NCBI GenBank assembly: GCA_023419875.1
Contig: JAEZXM010000490.1
Location: 1-8,758, forward strand
Length of the DNA stretch: 8,758 nucleotides
Reading direction: 5' to 3'
From: Pseudomonadota bacterium
GTDB taxonomy: Bacteria; Myxococcota; Myxococcia; Myxococcales; Anaeromyxobacteraceae
The notes below the pieces were generated by a model that made no database searches, had not been told where the DNA came from, and worked only from the letters and a program-made list of their open reading frames with translations. This document shows, one piece after another, positions 1 to 7,073 of the stretch. The position numbers were made by a program, and so were the translations under genes. Every line of letters begins with the position of its first letter. Position 1 is the stretch's first letter.

Positions 1-844
1 GGACGTGCTCCACCGCAACGAGCTCTCCGGCTCGCTCGGCGGGCTCACCCGCGTCCGCCAGTTCGCGCAGGACGACGCCCACATCTTCGTCATGGAGTCG
101 CAGATCCCCGAGGAGTGCCAGCGGATCGTGGACCTCATGAAGACGGTCTACGGAGCGTTCGGGCTCGAGTTCAAGCTCGGCTTCTCCACCCGGCCGCCCA
201 ACCCCGCCGACCGGGTCGGCGACGACGCGCTCTGGGACAAGGCCGAGGGCGTGCTCCGGCAGGCGCTCGAGCGCATCGGCCTCCCCTGGAAGCTCAACCC
301 CGGCGACGGAGCCTTCTACGGGCCGAAGATCGACTTCTCCGTCACCGACTCCCTCGGCCGCGAGTGGCAGACCTGCACGCTCCAGCTCGACTACGCCGCG
401 CCCGAGCGGTTCGACCTCACCTACGTCGGCGACGACAACAAGGAGCACCGGCCGGTGGTGATCCACCGGGCCGTCTACGGCTCGTTCGAGCGGTTTCTCG
501 CCATCCTCACCGAGCACTACGCCGGCGCCTTCCCCGCCTGGCTCGCGCCGGTGCAGGCCCGGTTCGTCACGGTCTCCGACCGCTTCGACGGGTGGGCGCG
601 CGAGGCGGCCGGGATCCTCGAGGCGCAGGGCTGGCGCGTCGAGGTGGACCCGTCCTCCGACAAGCTGGGCGCCAAGATTCGCAACGCCGAGCTGGAGAAG
701 GTCCCGTTCACGGTGGTCGTCGGGGAGAAGGAGGCGGCCGGCCGGGCGGTCGCTCCCCGCCGCCACGGCGGCGAGGATCTGAAGACGATGCCGCTCGAGC
801 AGTTCGCGGAGCTCCTGAAGCGCGAGGCGACGCCGCCGTACTAG
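1..844 (+). CDS. thrS: Threonyl-tRNA synthetase, C-terminal part (5' end outside window)
   Basis: This enzyme attaches threonine to tRNA-Thr in the cytoplasm. The gene is already open at the left edge; the first full codon is at 2-4 and the stop is TAG at 842-844, leaving about 280 residues of a protein that is usually about 640. The visible part begins in class II motif 2 (HRNELSGSLGGLTRVRQF). It continues through QDDAH, whose His codon at 80-82 corresponds to a zinc ligand of the family. The YGPKID and QLDY segments follow, then motif 3 (VVIHRAVYGSFERF), whose His at 464-466 is another expected zinc ligand. The anticodon-binding domain fills roughly the last 100 residues, starting at LAPVQ. 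The editing domain and the catalytic Cys ligand lie upstream. A WQTCT segment stands where many bacterial enzymes have WQCGT, which I read as family variation. No U-tract terminator follows. Identification is secure. Confidence 0.97.
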   Translation, partial: DVLHRNELSGSLGGLTRVRQFAQDDAHIFVMESQIPEECQRIVDLMKTVYGAFGLEFKLGFSTRPPNPADRVGDDALWDKAEGVLRQALERIGLPWKLNPGDGAFYGPKIDFSVTDSLGREWQTCTLQLDYAAPERFDLTYVGDDNKEHRPVVIHRAVYGSFERFLAILTEHYAGAFPAWLAPVQARFVTVSDRFDGWAREAAGILEAQGWRVEVDPSSDKLGAKIRNAELEKVPFTVVVGEKEAAGRAVAPRRHGGEDLKTMPLEQFAELLKREATPPY

Positions 845-1018
845 CCGTCGACACCGTGCGCGCGGGCGAGATTCCCGCTACCTCTCCGGGGAAACCTCCT
901 GGGAGGTCGCGCCCCTACATGCATTCCCAATCGGGCGAGCGTCTGGTACTCTTCGCGGTTCACACCTCGGGGAAGGGGAGCTCCGGAAGCGTAAGCTTCC
1001 GAAAGGAGAGGCGAAACG
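845..1018 (+). promoter_or_regulatory. thrS-leuA intergenic leader with small hairpins
   Basis: This 174-base gap holds no convincing gene. Visible inverted repeats are GCGGG 862-866 with CCCGC 874-878, ACCTCC 894-899 with GGAGGT 902-907, and CGGAAGC 984-990 with GCTTCCG 995-1001 around a GTAA loop. None is followed by a T run, so no intrinsic terminator for thrS is apparent. CCTCTCC at 881-887 is an exact complement of the leuA Shine-Dalgarno region GGAGAGG at 1005-1011. A weak sigma-70-like pair, TTCCCA 924-929 and TACTCT 947-952 with a 17-base spacer, is the best promoter candidate but matches only 4/6 and 3/6 consensus bases. A promoter or leader for the leu genes is expected here from position. 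Its exact form is inference. Confidence 0.4.
984..1001 (+). promoter_or_regulatory. Perfect 7-bp hairpin with GUAA tetraloop just upstream of the leuA ribosome binding site
   Basis: CGGAAGC (984-990) and GCTTCCG (995-1001) form an uninterrupted 7-bp stem closed by GTAA, a GNRA-class tetraloop that is stable in RNA. The stem ends one base before the purine-rich AAAGGAGAGG at 1002-1011 that serves leuA. There is no U tract, so it is not an ordinary terminator. It may present or shield the ribosome binding site, or protect the mRNA 5' end. The role is inferred; the pairing is directly visible. Confidence 0.55.
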
Positions 1019-2587
1019 GTGAGCGACACCGCCGAGAGGGTCACGATCTTCGACACCACGCTGCGGGACGGTGAGCAGTCCCCCGGGGCGTCGATGAACC
1101 TCGAGCAGAAGCTCCGCGTCGCGAAGGCCCTGCGGGACCTCGGCGTGGACGTGATCGAGGCGGGCTTCGCGGCCGCGTCGCCGGGTGATCTCGAGGCCAT
1201 CCAGGCGGTCTGGCGCAACGTGGAGGGGCCCGTCATCTGCAGCCTCTCGCGTTGCAACAAGGGCGACATCGAGGCCTCGCGCAAGGCGCTCGCGGGTGCT
1301 CCGAGGCCGCGCTGCCACGTGTTCCTGGCGACGAGCCCCATCCACCGGGACTTCAAGCTCAAGATGGCCAAGGAGGAGATCGCCCGCCGTGCCGTCGAGG
1401 GCGTCTCGATGGCCCGGGAGATCTTCTCGGACGTCGAGTTCTCGCCCGAGGACGCGGCCCGCACCGAGCTCGAGTTTCTCGCCGAGGTGGTCGAGCGCGC
1501 CGTCCAGGCCGGCGCCACCACGGTGAACATCCCCGACACCGTCGGTTACGCGCTCCCCTCGACCTACGCGGAGACCATCCGCTATCTCCGGAAGCACGTC
1601 CGCGGGATCGAGAAGGTCACCGTCTCCGTGCATTGCCATAACGACCTGGGCCTCGCCGTCGCGAACAGCATCGCGGGGGTGCTCGAGGGCGCGCGCCAGG
1701 TCGAGTGCACCATCAACGGGATCGGCGAGCGGGCCGGTAACGCTTCGCTCGAAGAGATCGTGATGGCGTTCAAGACGCGGCGGGACGTCCTCCGCGTCAC
1801 GACCGGCATCCACACCGAGAAGCTCTACCCGACGAGCCGGATCGTTTCCCAGGTCACGGGTCTCCACGTCCAGCGCAACAAGGCGATCGTGGGGCAGAAC
1901 GCGTTCGCGCACGAGGCGGGGATCCACCAGCACGGGATGCTCACGAATCGGGAGACCTACGAGGTGATGCGGCCGGAGGAGGTCGGCTTCACCCACAGCT
2001 CCCTCGTGCTGGGCAAGCACTCGGGCCGGCACGGGTTCAAGGAGCGGCTCGTCGCGCTGGGCTACCCGCTCGACGACGCGGCCATCGACAAGCTCTTCGC
2101 CGAGTTCAAGCTGCTCGCCGACAAGAAGAAGGACATCTACGACGCCGACATCGAGGCGCTGGTGGTGCACGGACAGCTCCTCCAGACGGGCGGGCGGGCC
2201 TGGGAGCTGGAGGCGCTCTCGACGACCTCCGGGACCGGAACGCTGCCGTGCGCGTCGATCGCCCTGCGCAACCAGGCCGGGGAGCGGTTCCAGGCGGCGG
2301 AGGCCGGCGATGGCCCGGTGGACGCGGTCTACCGAGCGATCGAGAAGGTGACCGGCGTCGCGGTCAAGCTGCGCAACTACGAGATCGCCAGCGTGTCCAC
2401 CGGCGAGGACGCGCAGGGCGAGGTGACCATCGAGGTGGAGCACGCCACCGGCGTGTACCGCGGCCGGGCGATCTCCACCGACATCATCGAGGGCAGCGCG
2501 CGAGCCTTCCTCGATGTCGTGAACCGGATCGCGCTCAAGATGGCGCCGCGGGTGAGCGAGGCCCGCGCCGAGATGGGGACTCCATAG
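1019..2587 (+). CDS. leuA: 2-isopropylmalate synthase
   Basis: LeuA condenses acetyl-CoA with 2-oxoisovalerate, the committed step of leucine synthesis, in the cytoplasm. The 522-residue product matches the long form of the family (E. coli LeuA is about 520). The TIM-barrel catalytic domain starts with FDTTLRDGEQSPG, giving Arg16 and the metal ligand Asp17. The metal-binding HxH is His205-Cys-His207 in VHCHNDLG, and GERAGNAS supplies Asn241. The last roughly 130 residues, including the VEHATGVYRGRAISTDIIEGSARAFLDV region, form the regulatory dimer domain that binds leucine in the family, so feedback inhibition by leucine is expected. The GTG start at 1019 is chosen because AAGGAG at 1003-1008 lies 10 bases upstream and MSDTAERVTIFDTT fits the usual N-terminus. 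It is the first gene of the leu block; the leuC start follows one base after its stop. Confidence 0.97.
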   Translation: MSDTAERVTIFDTTLRDGEQSPGASMNLEQKLRVAKALRDLGVDVIEAGFAAASPGDLEAIQAVWRNVEGPVICSLSRCNKGDIEASRKALAGAPRPRCHVFLATSPIHRDFKLKMAKEEIARRAVEGVSMAREIFSDVEFSPEDAARTELEFLAEVVERAVQAGATTVNIPDTVGYALPSTYAETIRYLRKHVRGIEKVTVSVHCHNDLGLAVANSIAGVLEGARQVECTINGIGERAGNASLEEIVMAFKTRRDVLRVTTGIHTEKLYPTSRIVSQVTGLHVQRNKAIVGQNAFAHEAGIHQHGMLTNRETYEVMRPEEVGFTHSSLVLGKHSGRHGFKERLVALGYPLDDAAIDKLFAEFKLLADKKKDIYDADIEALVVHGQLLQTGGRAWELEALSTTSGTGTLPCASIALRNQAGERFQAAEAGDGPVDAVYRAIEKVTGVAVKLRNYEIASVSTGEDAQGEVTIEVEHATGVYRGRAISTDIIEGSARAFLDVVNRIALKMAPRVSEARAEMGTP

Positions 2588-2588
2588 G

Positions 2589-4019
2589 ATGGCCGAGGAA
2601 CGGAAGAAGAGGACGCTGTTCGAGAAGGTCTGGGACGCGCACCTGGTTCGGGCGGAGACGCCGGAGACGCCGGCGATCCTCTACATCGATCTCCACCTCG
2701 TCCACGAGGTGACGAGCCCGCAGGCGTTCGCGTCCCTGCGCGAGCGTGGGATCCGCGTGCGCCGTCCCGAGCGGACGCTCGCCACCATGGATCACTCCAT
2801 CCCCACGCTGCCGCGGCTCTCGAACGGGAAGTTCCCGTTCGTGGACTCCCAGGCCGAGGCCCAGGTCCGGCAGCTCGAGAAGAATGCCGCCGACTTCGGG
2901 GTCGAGCTTCACGGCCTCGGCGACGACGATCAGGGCGTGGTGCACGTCTTCGGTCCGGAGATGGGCGCCACGCAGCCCGGCATGACCGTGGTCTGCGGCG
3001 ACAGCCACACCGCGACGCACGGAGCGTTCGGCGCGCTCGCCTTCGGGATCGGCACCTCCGAGGTGAGCCACGTGCTCGCCACCCAGTGCCTCCTGCAGCG
3101 CAAGGCGAAGAGCCTCGCGGTCCGCATCGAGGGCGCGCTCGCGAAGGGCGTCTCGGGCAAGGACCTCATCCTCGCCATCATCGCGAAGCTCGGCGTGGGC
3201 GGCGGCACCGGCCACGTGATCGAGTACACCGGCCCGGCGATCCGGGCGCTCACGATGGAAGGCCGGATGACCGTCTGCAACATGTCCATCGAGGCCGGTG
3301 CTCGGGCGGGCCTCGTCGCGCCCGACGACACGACGTTCCAGTGGCTCGCCGGCAGGCCGCGGGCGCCGAAGGGCAAGGACTTCGACGCGGCGGTCGATCG
3401 CTGGCGGGCGCTCGCCACCGACACGGGGGCGAGCTACGACCGCGAGGTGGTGATCGACGCCTCGGCGGTCGCGCCCTGGATCACCTTCGGCACGAACCCC
3501 GGGCAAGGGATCCCGGTGAACGGCGTCGTGCCCGACCCGTCCCGCGAACCGGACGCTTCGAGCCGTTCCACGCTCGAGTCCGCGCTCCGCTACATGGGCC
3601 TCGCCCCCGGCCAGAAGCTCCTGGGTCAGAAGATCGACGCCGTCTTCATCGGCTCCTGCACCAACGGCCGGCTGGAGGACATGCGTGAGGCCGCGCGGCT
3701 GATCCGCGGCAACCGGGTGAAGGTCCGGACGCTCGTCGTCCCCGGTTCGCACAAGGTGAAGAAGGCGGCGGAGGCGGAGGGCCTCGACCGGGTGTTCCGC
3801 GACGCCGGGGCGGAGTGGCGCGAGCCGGGCTGCTCGATGTGCATCGCCATGAACGGCGACAACATCGGCGCCGGCCAGTACTGCGTCTCCACGTCGAACC
3901 GGAACTTCGAGGGCCGCCAGGGCGCCGGCGGGCGCACGCTGCTCGCGAGCCCGCTCACCGCCGCCGCCGCCGCGGTCTCGGGGGCGGTCGCCGATCCCCG
4001 CCAGATGGAGGTGGGGTAG
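2589..4019 (+). CDS. leuC: 3-isopropylmalate dehydratase, large subunit
   Basis: LeuC is the iron-sulfur subunit of isopropylmalate isomerase. With LeuD it converts 2-isopropylmalate to 3-isopropylmalate by dehydration and rehydration. The 476-residue length is normal for the bacterial LeuC type. An aconitase-type core is clear: GDSHTATHGAFG at about 137-148 carries active-site residues. The three [4Fe-4S] ligands are Cys357 in GSCTNGR and Cys415 and Cys418 in PGCSMC. The N-terminus (TLFEKVWDAHLV) and the C-terminal SPLTAAAAAVSGAV segment are typical. The ATG at 2589 lies one base after the leuA stop, with only a weak GGGGA at 2575-2579 as ribosome site, so translation is probably coupled to leuA. 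leuD follows three bases after its stop. Nothing appears truncated or missing. Confidence 0.97.
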   Translation: MAEERKKRTLFEKVWDAHLVRAETPETPAILYIDLHLVHEVTSPQAFASLRERGIRVRRPERTLATMDHSIPTLPRLSNGKFPFVDSQAEAQVRQLEKNAADFGVELHGLGDDDQGVVHVFGPEMGATQPGMTVVCGDSHTATHGAFGALAFGIGTSEVSHVLATQCLLQRKAKSLAVRIEGALAKGVSGKDLILAIIAKLGVGGGTGHVIEYTGPAIRALTMEGRMTVCNMSIEAGARAGLVAPDDTTFQWLAGRPRAPKGKDFDAAVDRWRALATDTGASYDREVVIDASAVAPWITFGTNPGQGIPVNGVVPDPSREPDASSRSTLESALRYMGLAPGQKLLGQKIDAVFIGSCTNGRLEDMREAARLIRGNRVKVRTLVVPGSHKVKKAAEAEGLDRVFRDAGAEWREPGCSMCIAMNGDNIGAGQYCVSTSNRNFEGRQGAGGRTLLASPLTAAAAAVSGAVADPRQMEVG

Positions 4020-4022
4020 ACC

Positions 4023-4595
4023 ATGGAACCGATCCGCGTCATCCAGTCGAAGACGGTGGTGCTCCCGCGCGAGAACGTGGACACCGACCAGATCATCCCC
4101 GCCCGGTTCCTCAAGGTGACCGACAAGAAGGGCCTCGGGAAGGCGCTCTTCAGCGACTGGCGGTACGACGCCGCCGGCGCGCCCAAGACCGACTTCATCC
4201 TCAACCGGCCGGAGGCGGCCGGGTGCCGGATCCTGGTCGCCGGCGACAACTTCGGGTGCGGCTCCTCCCGCGAGCATGCGCCGTGGGCGCTCGCCGACTA
4301 CGGGATCCGGGCCGTGATCTCGACCCGCATCGCCGACATCTTCCGGTCGAACTGCCTCAAGAACGGGCTCGTGCCGGTGGTGCTCGACCCCGAGAGCCAC
4401 GCGCGCCTGCTCGCCGCCCCGGGCACCGAGGTCACGATCGATCTCGAGACGCGGGCGATCACGCTCCCGGGCGGTGGCACGGCCTCGTTCCCGATCGACG
4501 CCTTCGCCCGCTACTGCCTCATGAACGGCGTGGACGAGCTCGGCTTCCTGCTCTCGCAGGACTCCGCGATCGCCGCGTTCGAGGGTGCGAGATGA
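4023..4595 (+). CDS. leuD: 3-isopropylmalate dehydratase, small subunit
   Basis: LeuD is the swivel-domain partner of LeuC and completes the substrate site of isopropylmalate isomerase. The 190-residue product is close to the usual length of about 200. NVDTDQIIPARFL at about 18-30 and DNFGCGSSREHAPWAL at about 75-90 are the diagnostic segments; the Ser-Ser-Arg of the second contacts substrate in the family. IFRSNCLKNGLVPV follows as expected. The ATG at 4023 has a good GGAGGT at 4007-4012 inside the end of leuC, 10 bases away. The stop TGA at 4593-4595 is embedded in ATGA, the ATG of which opens the small Leu/Val/Ile-rich ORF at 4592. leuB, the next pathway step, is not adjacent in this window. 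Confidence 0.97.
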   Translation: MEPIRVIQSKTVVLPRENVDTDQIIPARFLKVTDKKGLGKALFSDWRYDAAGAPKTDFILNRPEAAGCRILVAGDNFGCGSSREHAPWALADYGIRAVISTRIADIFRSNCLKNGLVPVVLDPESHARLLAAPGTEVTIDLETRAITLPGGGTASFPIDAFARYCLMNGVDELGFLLSQDSAIAAFEGAR

Positions 4596-4657
4596 GCATC
4601 CGCCTCGTCCGCCTCCCGGTCGGACTCCTCCTCGGGATCCTCTCGTCGAGCGTATAG
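4592..4657 (+). CDS. Putative branched-chain amino acid leader peptide for ilvBNC attenuation
   Basis: This 21-codon ORF begins at the ATG of an ATGA overlap with the leuD stop and ends at TAG 4655-4657. Leu is at positions 5, 8, 12, 13, 14 and 17, Val at 6, 10 and 21, and Ile at 3 and 16: 11 of 21 residues, including a Leu-Leu-Leu-Gly-Ile-Leu core. GAGGGT at 4581-4586 is a plausible ribosome site 5 bases upstream, and reinitiation after leuD termination is also possible. Leader peptides rich in the regulated amino acids precede ilv and leu operons in other bacteria, for example ivbL before ilvBN in E. coli. Position directly before ilvB, size, composition and downstream foldable RNA all fit that role. 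The alternative is a small hydrophobic membrane peptide or a chance ORF. I have no homologue evidence. Confidence 0.7.
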   Translation: MSIRLVRLPVGLLLGILSSSV

Positions 4658-4726
4658 CGGCGGGTCTCCGCGCCCGCGCGGGCCCTGCGGCCCGTGCGCG
4701 TCCGGATGGGCCCGCCTTCCGATTTC
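4658..4726 (+). promoter_or_regulatory. Candidate attenuator with mutually exclusive RNA pairings upstream of ilvB
   Basis: Directly after the leader stop come several competing helices. A strong hairpin pairs 4675-4684 with 4689-4698 (10 bp including one G-U, loop CTGC). GGCGGGTCT at 4659-4667 can pair with 4708-4716 over 9 bp (two G-U), enclosing that hairpin. This excludes a terminator-like hairpin in which 4703-4706 pairs with 4718-4721 and 4708-4709 with 4715-4716, followed by ATTTCG. CCGCC within the leader codons (4600-4604 and 4609-4613) can also pair with GGCGG 4659-4663, supplying the protector strand of the classic model. The U tract is poor, so termination at this site is uncertain; Rho or translational control is possible. 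The rest of the gap, 4727-4778, is partly A-rich and appears unstructured up to the ilvB ribosome site. Confidence 0.5.
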
Positions 4727-4778
4727 GAGCGCACCCGGCGAAGAGAACCAAACAAGAGAGACGGATTCGAGGTCAGCG

Positions 4779-6485
4779 ATGGCAAAGCAGAAAGTGACGG
4801 GCGCGGTGGCGGTCCTGCGCGCCCTGCAGGCAGAAGGCGTCGAGGTCATCTTCGGCATCCCTGGCGGGGCGATCCTGCCCCTGTACGACGCGCTCCACGG
4901 CGCGAAGTCCCCGCGGCACATCCTCGTCCGCCACGAGCAGGTCGGCGGCCACGCGGCCGAGGGCTACGCACTCGTGACCGGCAAGGTGGGCGTGTGCCTG
5001 GGCACCTCCGGACCGGGCGCGACGAACCTCGTCACGCCGATCGCCGACGCGTACATGGACTCGGTGCCGCTCGTCGCGATCACCGCCAACGTCTCCAAGG
5101 CGCTCATCGGCACGGACGCCTTCCAGGAGGCGGACATCGCCGGCATCACCGTCCCGATCACCAAGCACAACTGGCTCGTGACCGAGGTCGAGGAGCTACC
5201 GGAGGTCCTGAAGCAGGCGTTCTACATCGCGCGCACCGGCCGCCCAGGCCCCGTGCTCGTGGACATCCCGAAGGACGTCCTCAACGCCACCTTCGAGTTC
5301 GAGTACCCGGAGGAGATCGACATCCCCGGCTACCATCCGCCGGTCCGGGAGGAGCCGCGGCTCAGGGACGCCGCCCAGCTCATCCGAGCCTCCACGCGCC
5401 CGGTGGTCTACCTCGGCGGCGGTGTCCGCACCGCCTCGGCGCACCGGGAGGTGTTCGCGTTCGCCGAGTTCCTCGACGCGCCGGTCGTCACGACCGTGCA
5501 CGGGAAGGGCGCGTTCCCCGAGACCCACCCGCTCTGCCTCGGCATGTTCGGCATGCACGGCGCCCGGTACGCGAACTACGCCGTCCAGGGCTCCGACCTC
5601 ATCATCGCCCTCGGCGCGCGGTTCGACGACCGGGTGACCGGAAAGCTCTCGACGTTCGCGCCCGAGGCCAAGATCGTCCACCTGGACATCGACCCGGCCG
5701 AGATCTCGAAGCTCGTCACCGCGACGGTGCCCCTGGTCGGCGATCTCAAGGTCCTCCTGCCGAAGCTGCACGAGGAGGTCCACAGGGCGTTCCAGGCACA
5801 CGCCCGGCCGGACATCTCTGCCTGGAAGAAGAAGGTCGCGGACTGGCGCGAGAAACACCCGATGCGCTACCAGCAGAAGGAGGACGGGCCTCTCCTCCCG
5901 CAGTACGTGATCGAGCAGATCTGGAAGAAGACCGGCGGGAAGGCCCTCGTGACCACCGGCGTGGGCGAGCACCAGATGTTCGCCGCCCAGTGGTGGAAGA
6001 CCAGCGAGCCCCGGCAGTTCATCACCTCCGGCGGCCTCGGGACGATGGGCTTCTGCCTGCCCTCGGCCATCGGCATGCAACTCGGCCGGCCCGACGCGCT
6101 CGTCATCGGGATCGACGGCGACGGTTCGTTCCAGATGACCCTGCAGGACCTCGCCACGGCCTCCGAGCACAAGCTGCCGATCAAGATCTTCATCCTCAAC
6201 AACCTGTTCCTGGGGATGGTCCGGCAGTGGCAGGAGCTGTTCTACTCCGAGCGATACGCCGAGACGCCGCTCGCGGACCTGCCGGATCTGGTGAAGCTCG
6301 CCGACGCCTACGGCTGCCTGGGCCTGCGCGCCCGCACGGTGGCGGAGCTGGACAAGGCCATCGACCAGGCGCTCGCGAACGGCGACGGCCCCACGATCGT
6401 GGACGTGCGCATCCGCCCGGAGGCCAAGGTCTATCCCATGGTCCCCGCCGGCGCCCCCCTCAACGACATGATCGACGGTGAGTGA
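4779..6485 (+). CDS. ilvB: Acetolactate (acetohydroxyacid) synthase, large catalytic subunit
   Basis: The enzyme joins two pyruvates to acetolactate, or pyruvate and 2-oxobutyrate to acetohydroxybutyrate: the first common step to valine/leucine and isoleucine. The 568-residue product has the three-domain thiamine-diphosphate enzyme layout. The N-terminal domain has FGIPGGAILPLYDAL and the catalytic Glu53 in VRHEQ, then GTSGPGATNL and LIGTDAFQE. The central FAD-binding region is about 190-330, with LGARFDDRVTGK. The C-terminal domain carries GDGSF with Asp448 and Asn475 as metal/ThDP ligands, and GMVRQWQ with Trp484, the position known from herbicide-resistance work. ITANV replaces the commoner ITGQV. 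The ATG at 4779 has GAGGT at 4769-4773, five bases upstream. The stop falls one base before the preferred ilvN start. The preceding leader suggests attenuation control. The symbol ilvB rather than ilvI or ilvG is a convention here. Confidence 0.96.
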   Translation: MAKQKVTGAVAVLRALQAEGVEVIFGIPGGAILPLYDALHGAKSPRHILVRHEQVGGHAAEGYALVTGKVGVCLGTSGPGATNLVTPIADAYMDSVPLVAITANVSKALIGTDAFQEADIAGITVPITKHNWLVTEVEELPEVLKQAFYIARTGRPGPVLVDIPKDVLNATFEFEYPEEIDIPGYHPPVREEPRLRDAAQLIRASTRPVVYLGGGVRTASAHREVFAFAEFLDAPVVTTVHGKGAFPETHPLCLGMFGMHGARYANYAVQGSDLIIALGARFDDRVTGKLSTFAPEAKIVHLDIDPAEISKLVTATVPLVGDLKVLLPKLHEEVHRAFQAHARPDISAWKKKVADWREKHPMRYQQKEDGPLLPQYVIEQIWKKTGGKALVTTGVGEHQMFAAQWWKTSEPRQFITSGGLGTMGFCLPSAIGMQLGRPDALVIGIDGDGSFQMTLQDLATASEHKLPIKIFILNNLFLGMVRQWQELFYSERYAETPLADLPDLVKLADAYGCLGLRARTVAELDKAIDQALANGDGPTIVDVRIRPEAKVYPMVPAGAPLNDMIDGE

Positions 6486-6486
6486 C

Positions 6487-7053
6487 ATGGAACAGACCGA
6501 GACCCGCCCCAACGGCCAGACGCACACGGTCAGCCTGCTCGTCGAGAACAAGCCGGGCGTCCTCTACCGCATCACCGGCCTGTTCTCCCGCCGGCACTAC
6601 AACATCGCGAGCCTCACCGTCGGTCCCACCGAGGTGGAGAACTACTCGCGCATCACCATCGTGGTCCGCCTCGGCTCGAAGTCGGTCGAGCAGGTGGTCC
6701 GCCAGGTCCAGAAGCTCGTCCCGGTGGTCGAGGTCCGCGAGCTCAAGCCCGAGGACCTCATCGAGCGCGAGCTCATGCTGGTGAAGATCAAGACCCCGGA
6801 GACCAACTACGCGGAGCTCCGCTCGCTCGCCGAGACGTACGAGGCCACCATCGTGGACGTCTCGCCGGACGGGCTGGTGGTCGAGGCGAGCGGCCCTGCG
6901 GGCAAGCTCGACGCCCTCGAGGAGCGGCTCCGCCGCTTCGGCATCCAGGAGCTCTGCCGCTCCGGGCGCATCGCCCTCGAGCGCGGGTTCAAGACGCTGG
7001 CGCCCCCGGCGTTGAAGGGCGAGCCGCCACCGCCACAGATCTCCGCGCCGTGA
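6487..7053 (+). CDS. ilvN: Acetolactate synthase, small regulatory subunit
   Basis: This subunit activates the large subunit and confers feedback inhibition by valine. Starting at ATG 6487 it has 188 residues. The N-terminal ACT domain is clear: HTVSLLVENKPGVLYRITGLFSRRHYNI, followed by NYSRITIVV. A second regulatory domain includes ERELMLVKIKTP and ends with SGRIALERG, the usual C-terminal signature. It is followed by a proline-rich tail (LAPPALKGEPPPP) longer than E. coli IlvH. An in-frame GTG at 6478 would add three residues and overlap ilvB by eight bases. I prefer the ATG because GGTGAG at 6477-6482 lies just upstream of it and the GTG has no ribosome site, but this is not certain. The name ilvH would be equally acceptable. 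Translation is probably coupled to ilvB. Confidence 0.95.
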   Translation: MEQTETRPNGQTHTVSLLVENKPGVLYRITGLFSRRHYNIASLTVGPTEVENYSRITIVVRLGSKSVEQVVRQVQKLVPVVEVRELKPEDLIERELMLVKIKTPETNYAELRSLAETYEATIVDVSPDGLVVEASGPAGKLDALEERLRRFGIQELCRSGRIALERGFKTLAPPALKGEPPPPQISAP

Positions 7054-7073
7054 ACGACGGAGGAGGGTGAGCC

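Noticed and set aside
862..878. GCGGG/CCCGC stem as a thrS terminator
   Set aside because: Only 5 bp and followed by TACCTCTCC without a U run, so termination is not supported.
944..958. TGGTAC...CGCGG resembling the core of a T-box riboswitch in the leuA leader
   Set aside because: Four extra bases break the core. I see no AGUA-containing stem I or specifier loop, and no terminator with a U tract. The 174-base gap is short for a full T-box.
945..958. Possible sigma-54 promoter (GG then GC spacing) before leuA
   Set aside because: The GG at 945-946 has no GC at the required spacing; the bases there are GG.
919..1074. ATG-started frame upstream of leuA as a possible leucine leader peptide
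   Set aside because: It contains only two Leu codons, has no ribosome site, and runs through the leuA start to stop at 1074, unlike a leader ORF that ends before the regulated gene.
115..1074. 319-codon frame overlapping thrS
   Set aside because: It is out of frame with the conserved synthetase, with an Arg-rich shadow translation and no domain.
3957..3975. GCC/CGC repeat near the 3' end of leuC
   Set aside because: It encodes the Ala-rich helix (SPLTAAAAAVSG) typical of LeuC C-termini and is not an independent repeat element.
2535..4751. Very long minus-strand open frame (about 738 codons) opposite leuC and leuD, with similar ones at 878-2443 and 5196-6551
   Set aside because: They are antisense to clearly identified conserved genes and have Arg/Gly/Ala-rich low-complexity translations. 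High third-position GC removes stop codons from these frames, which explains them.
4694..6481. 595-codon plus-strand frame overlapping ilvB
   Set aside because: It is an alternate frame of ilvB with an Arg/Pro/Gly-rich translation and no recognisable domain. ilvB in the other frame has all family motifs.
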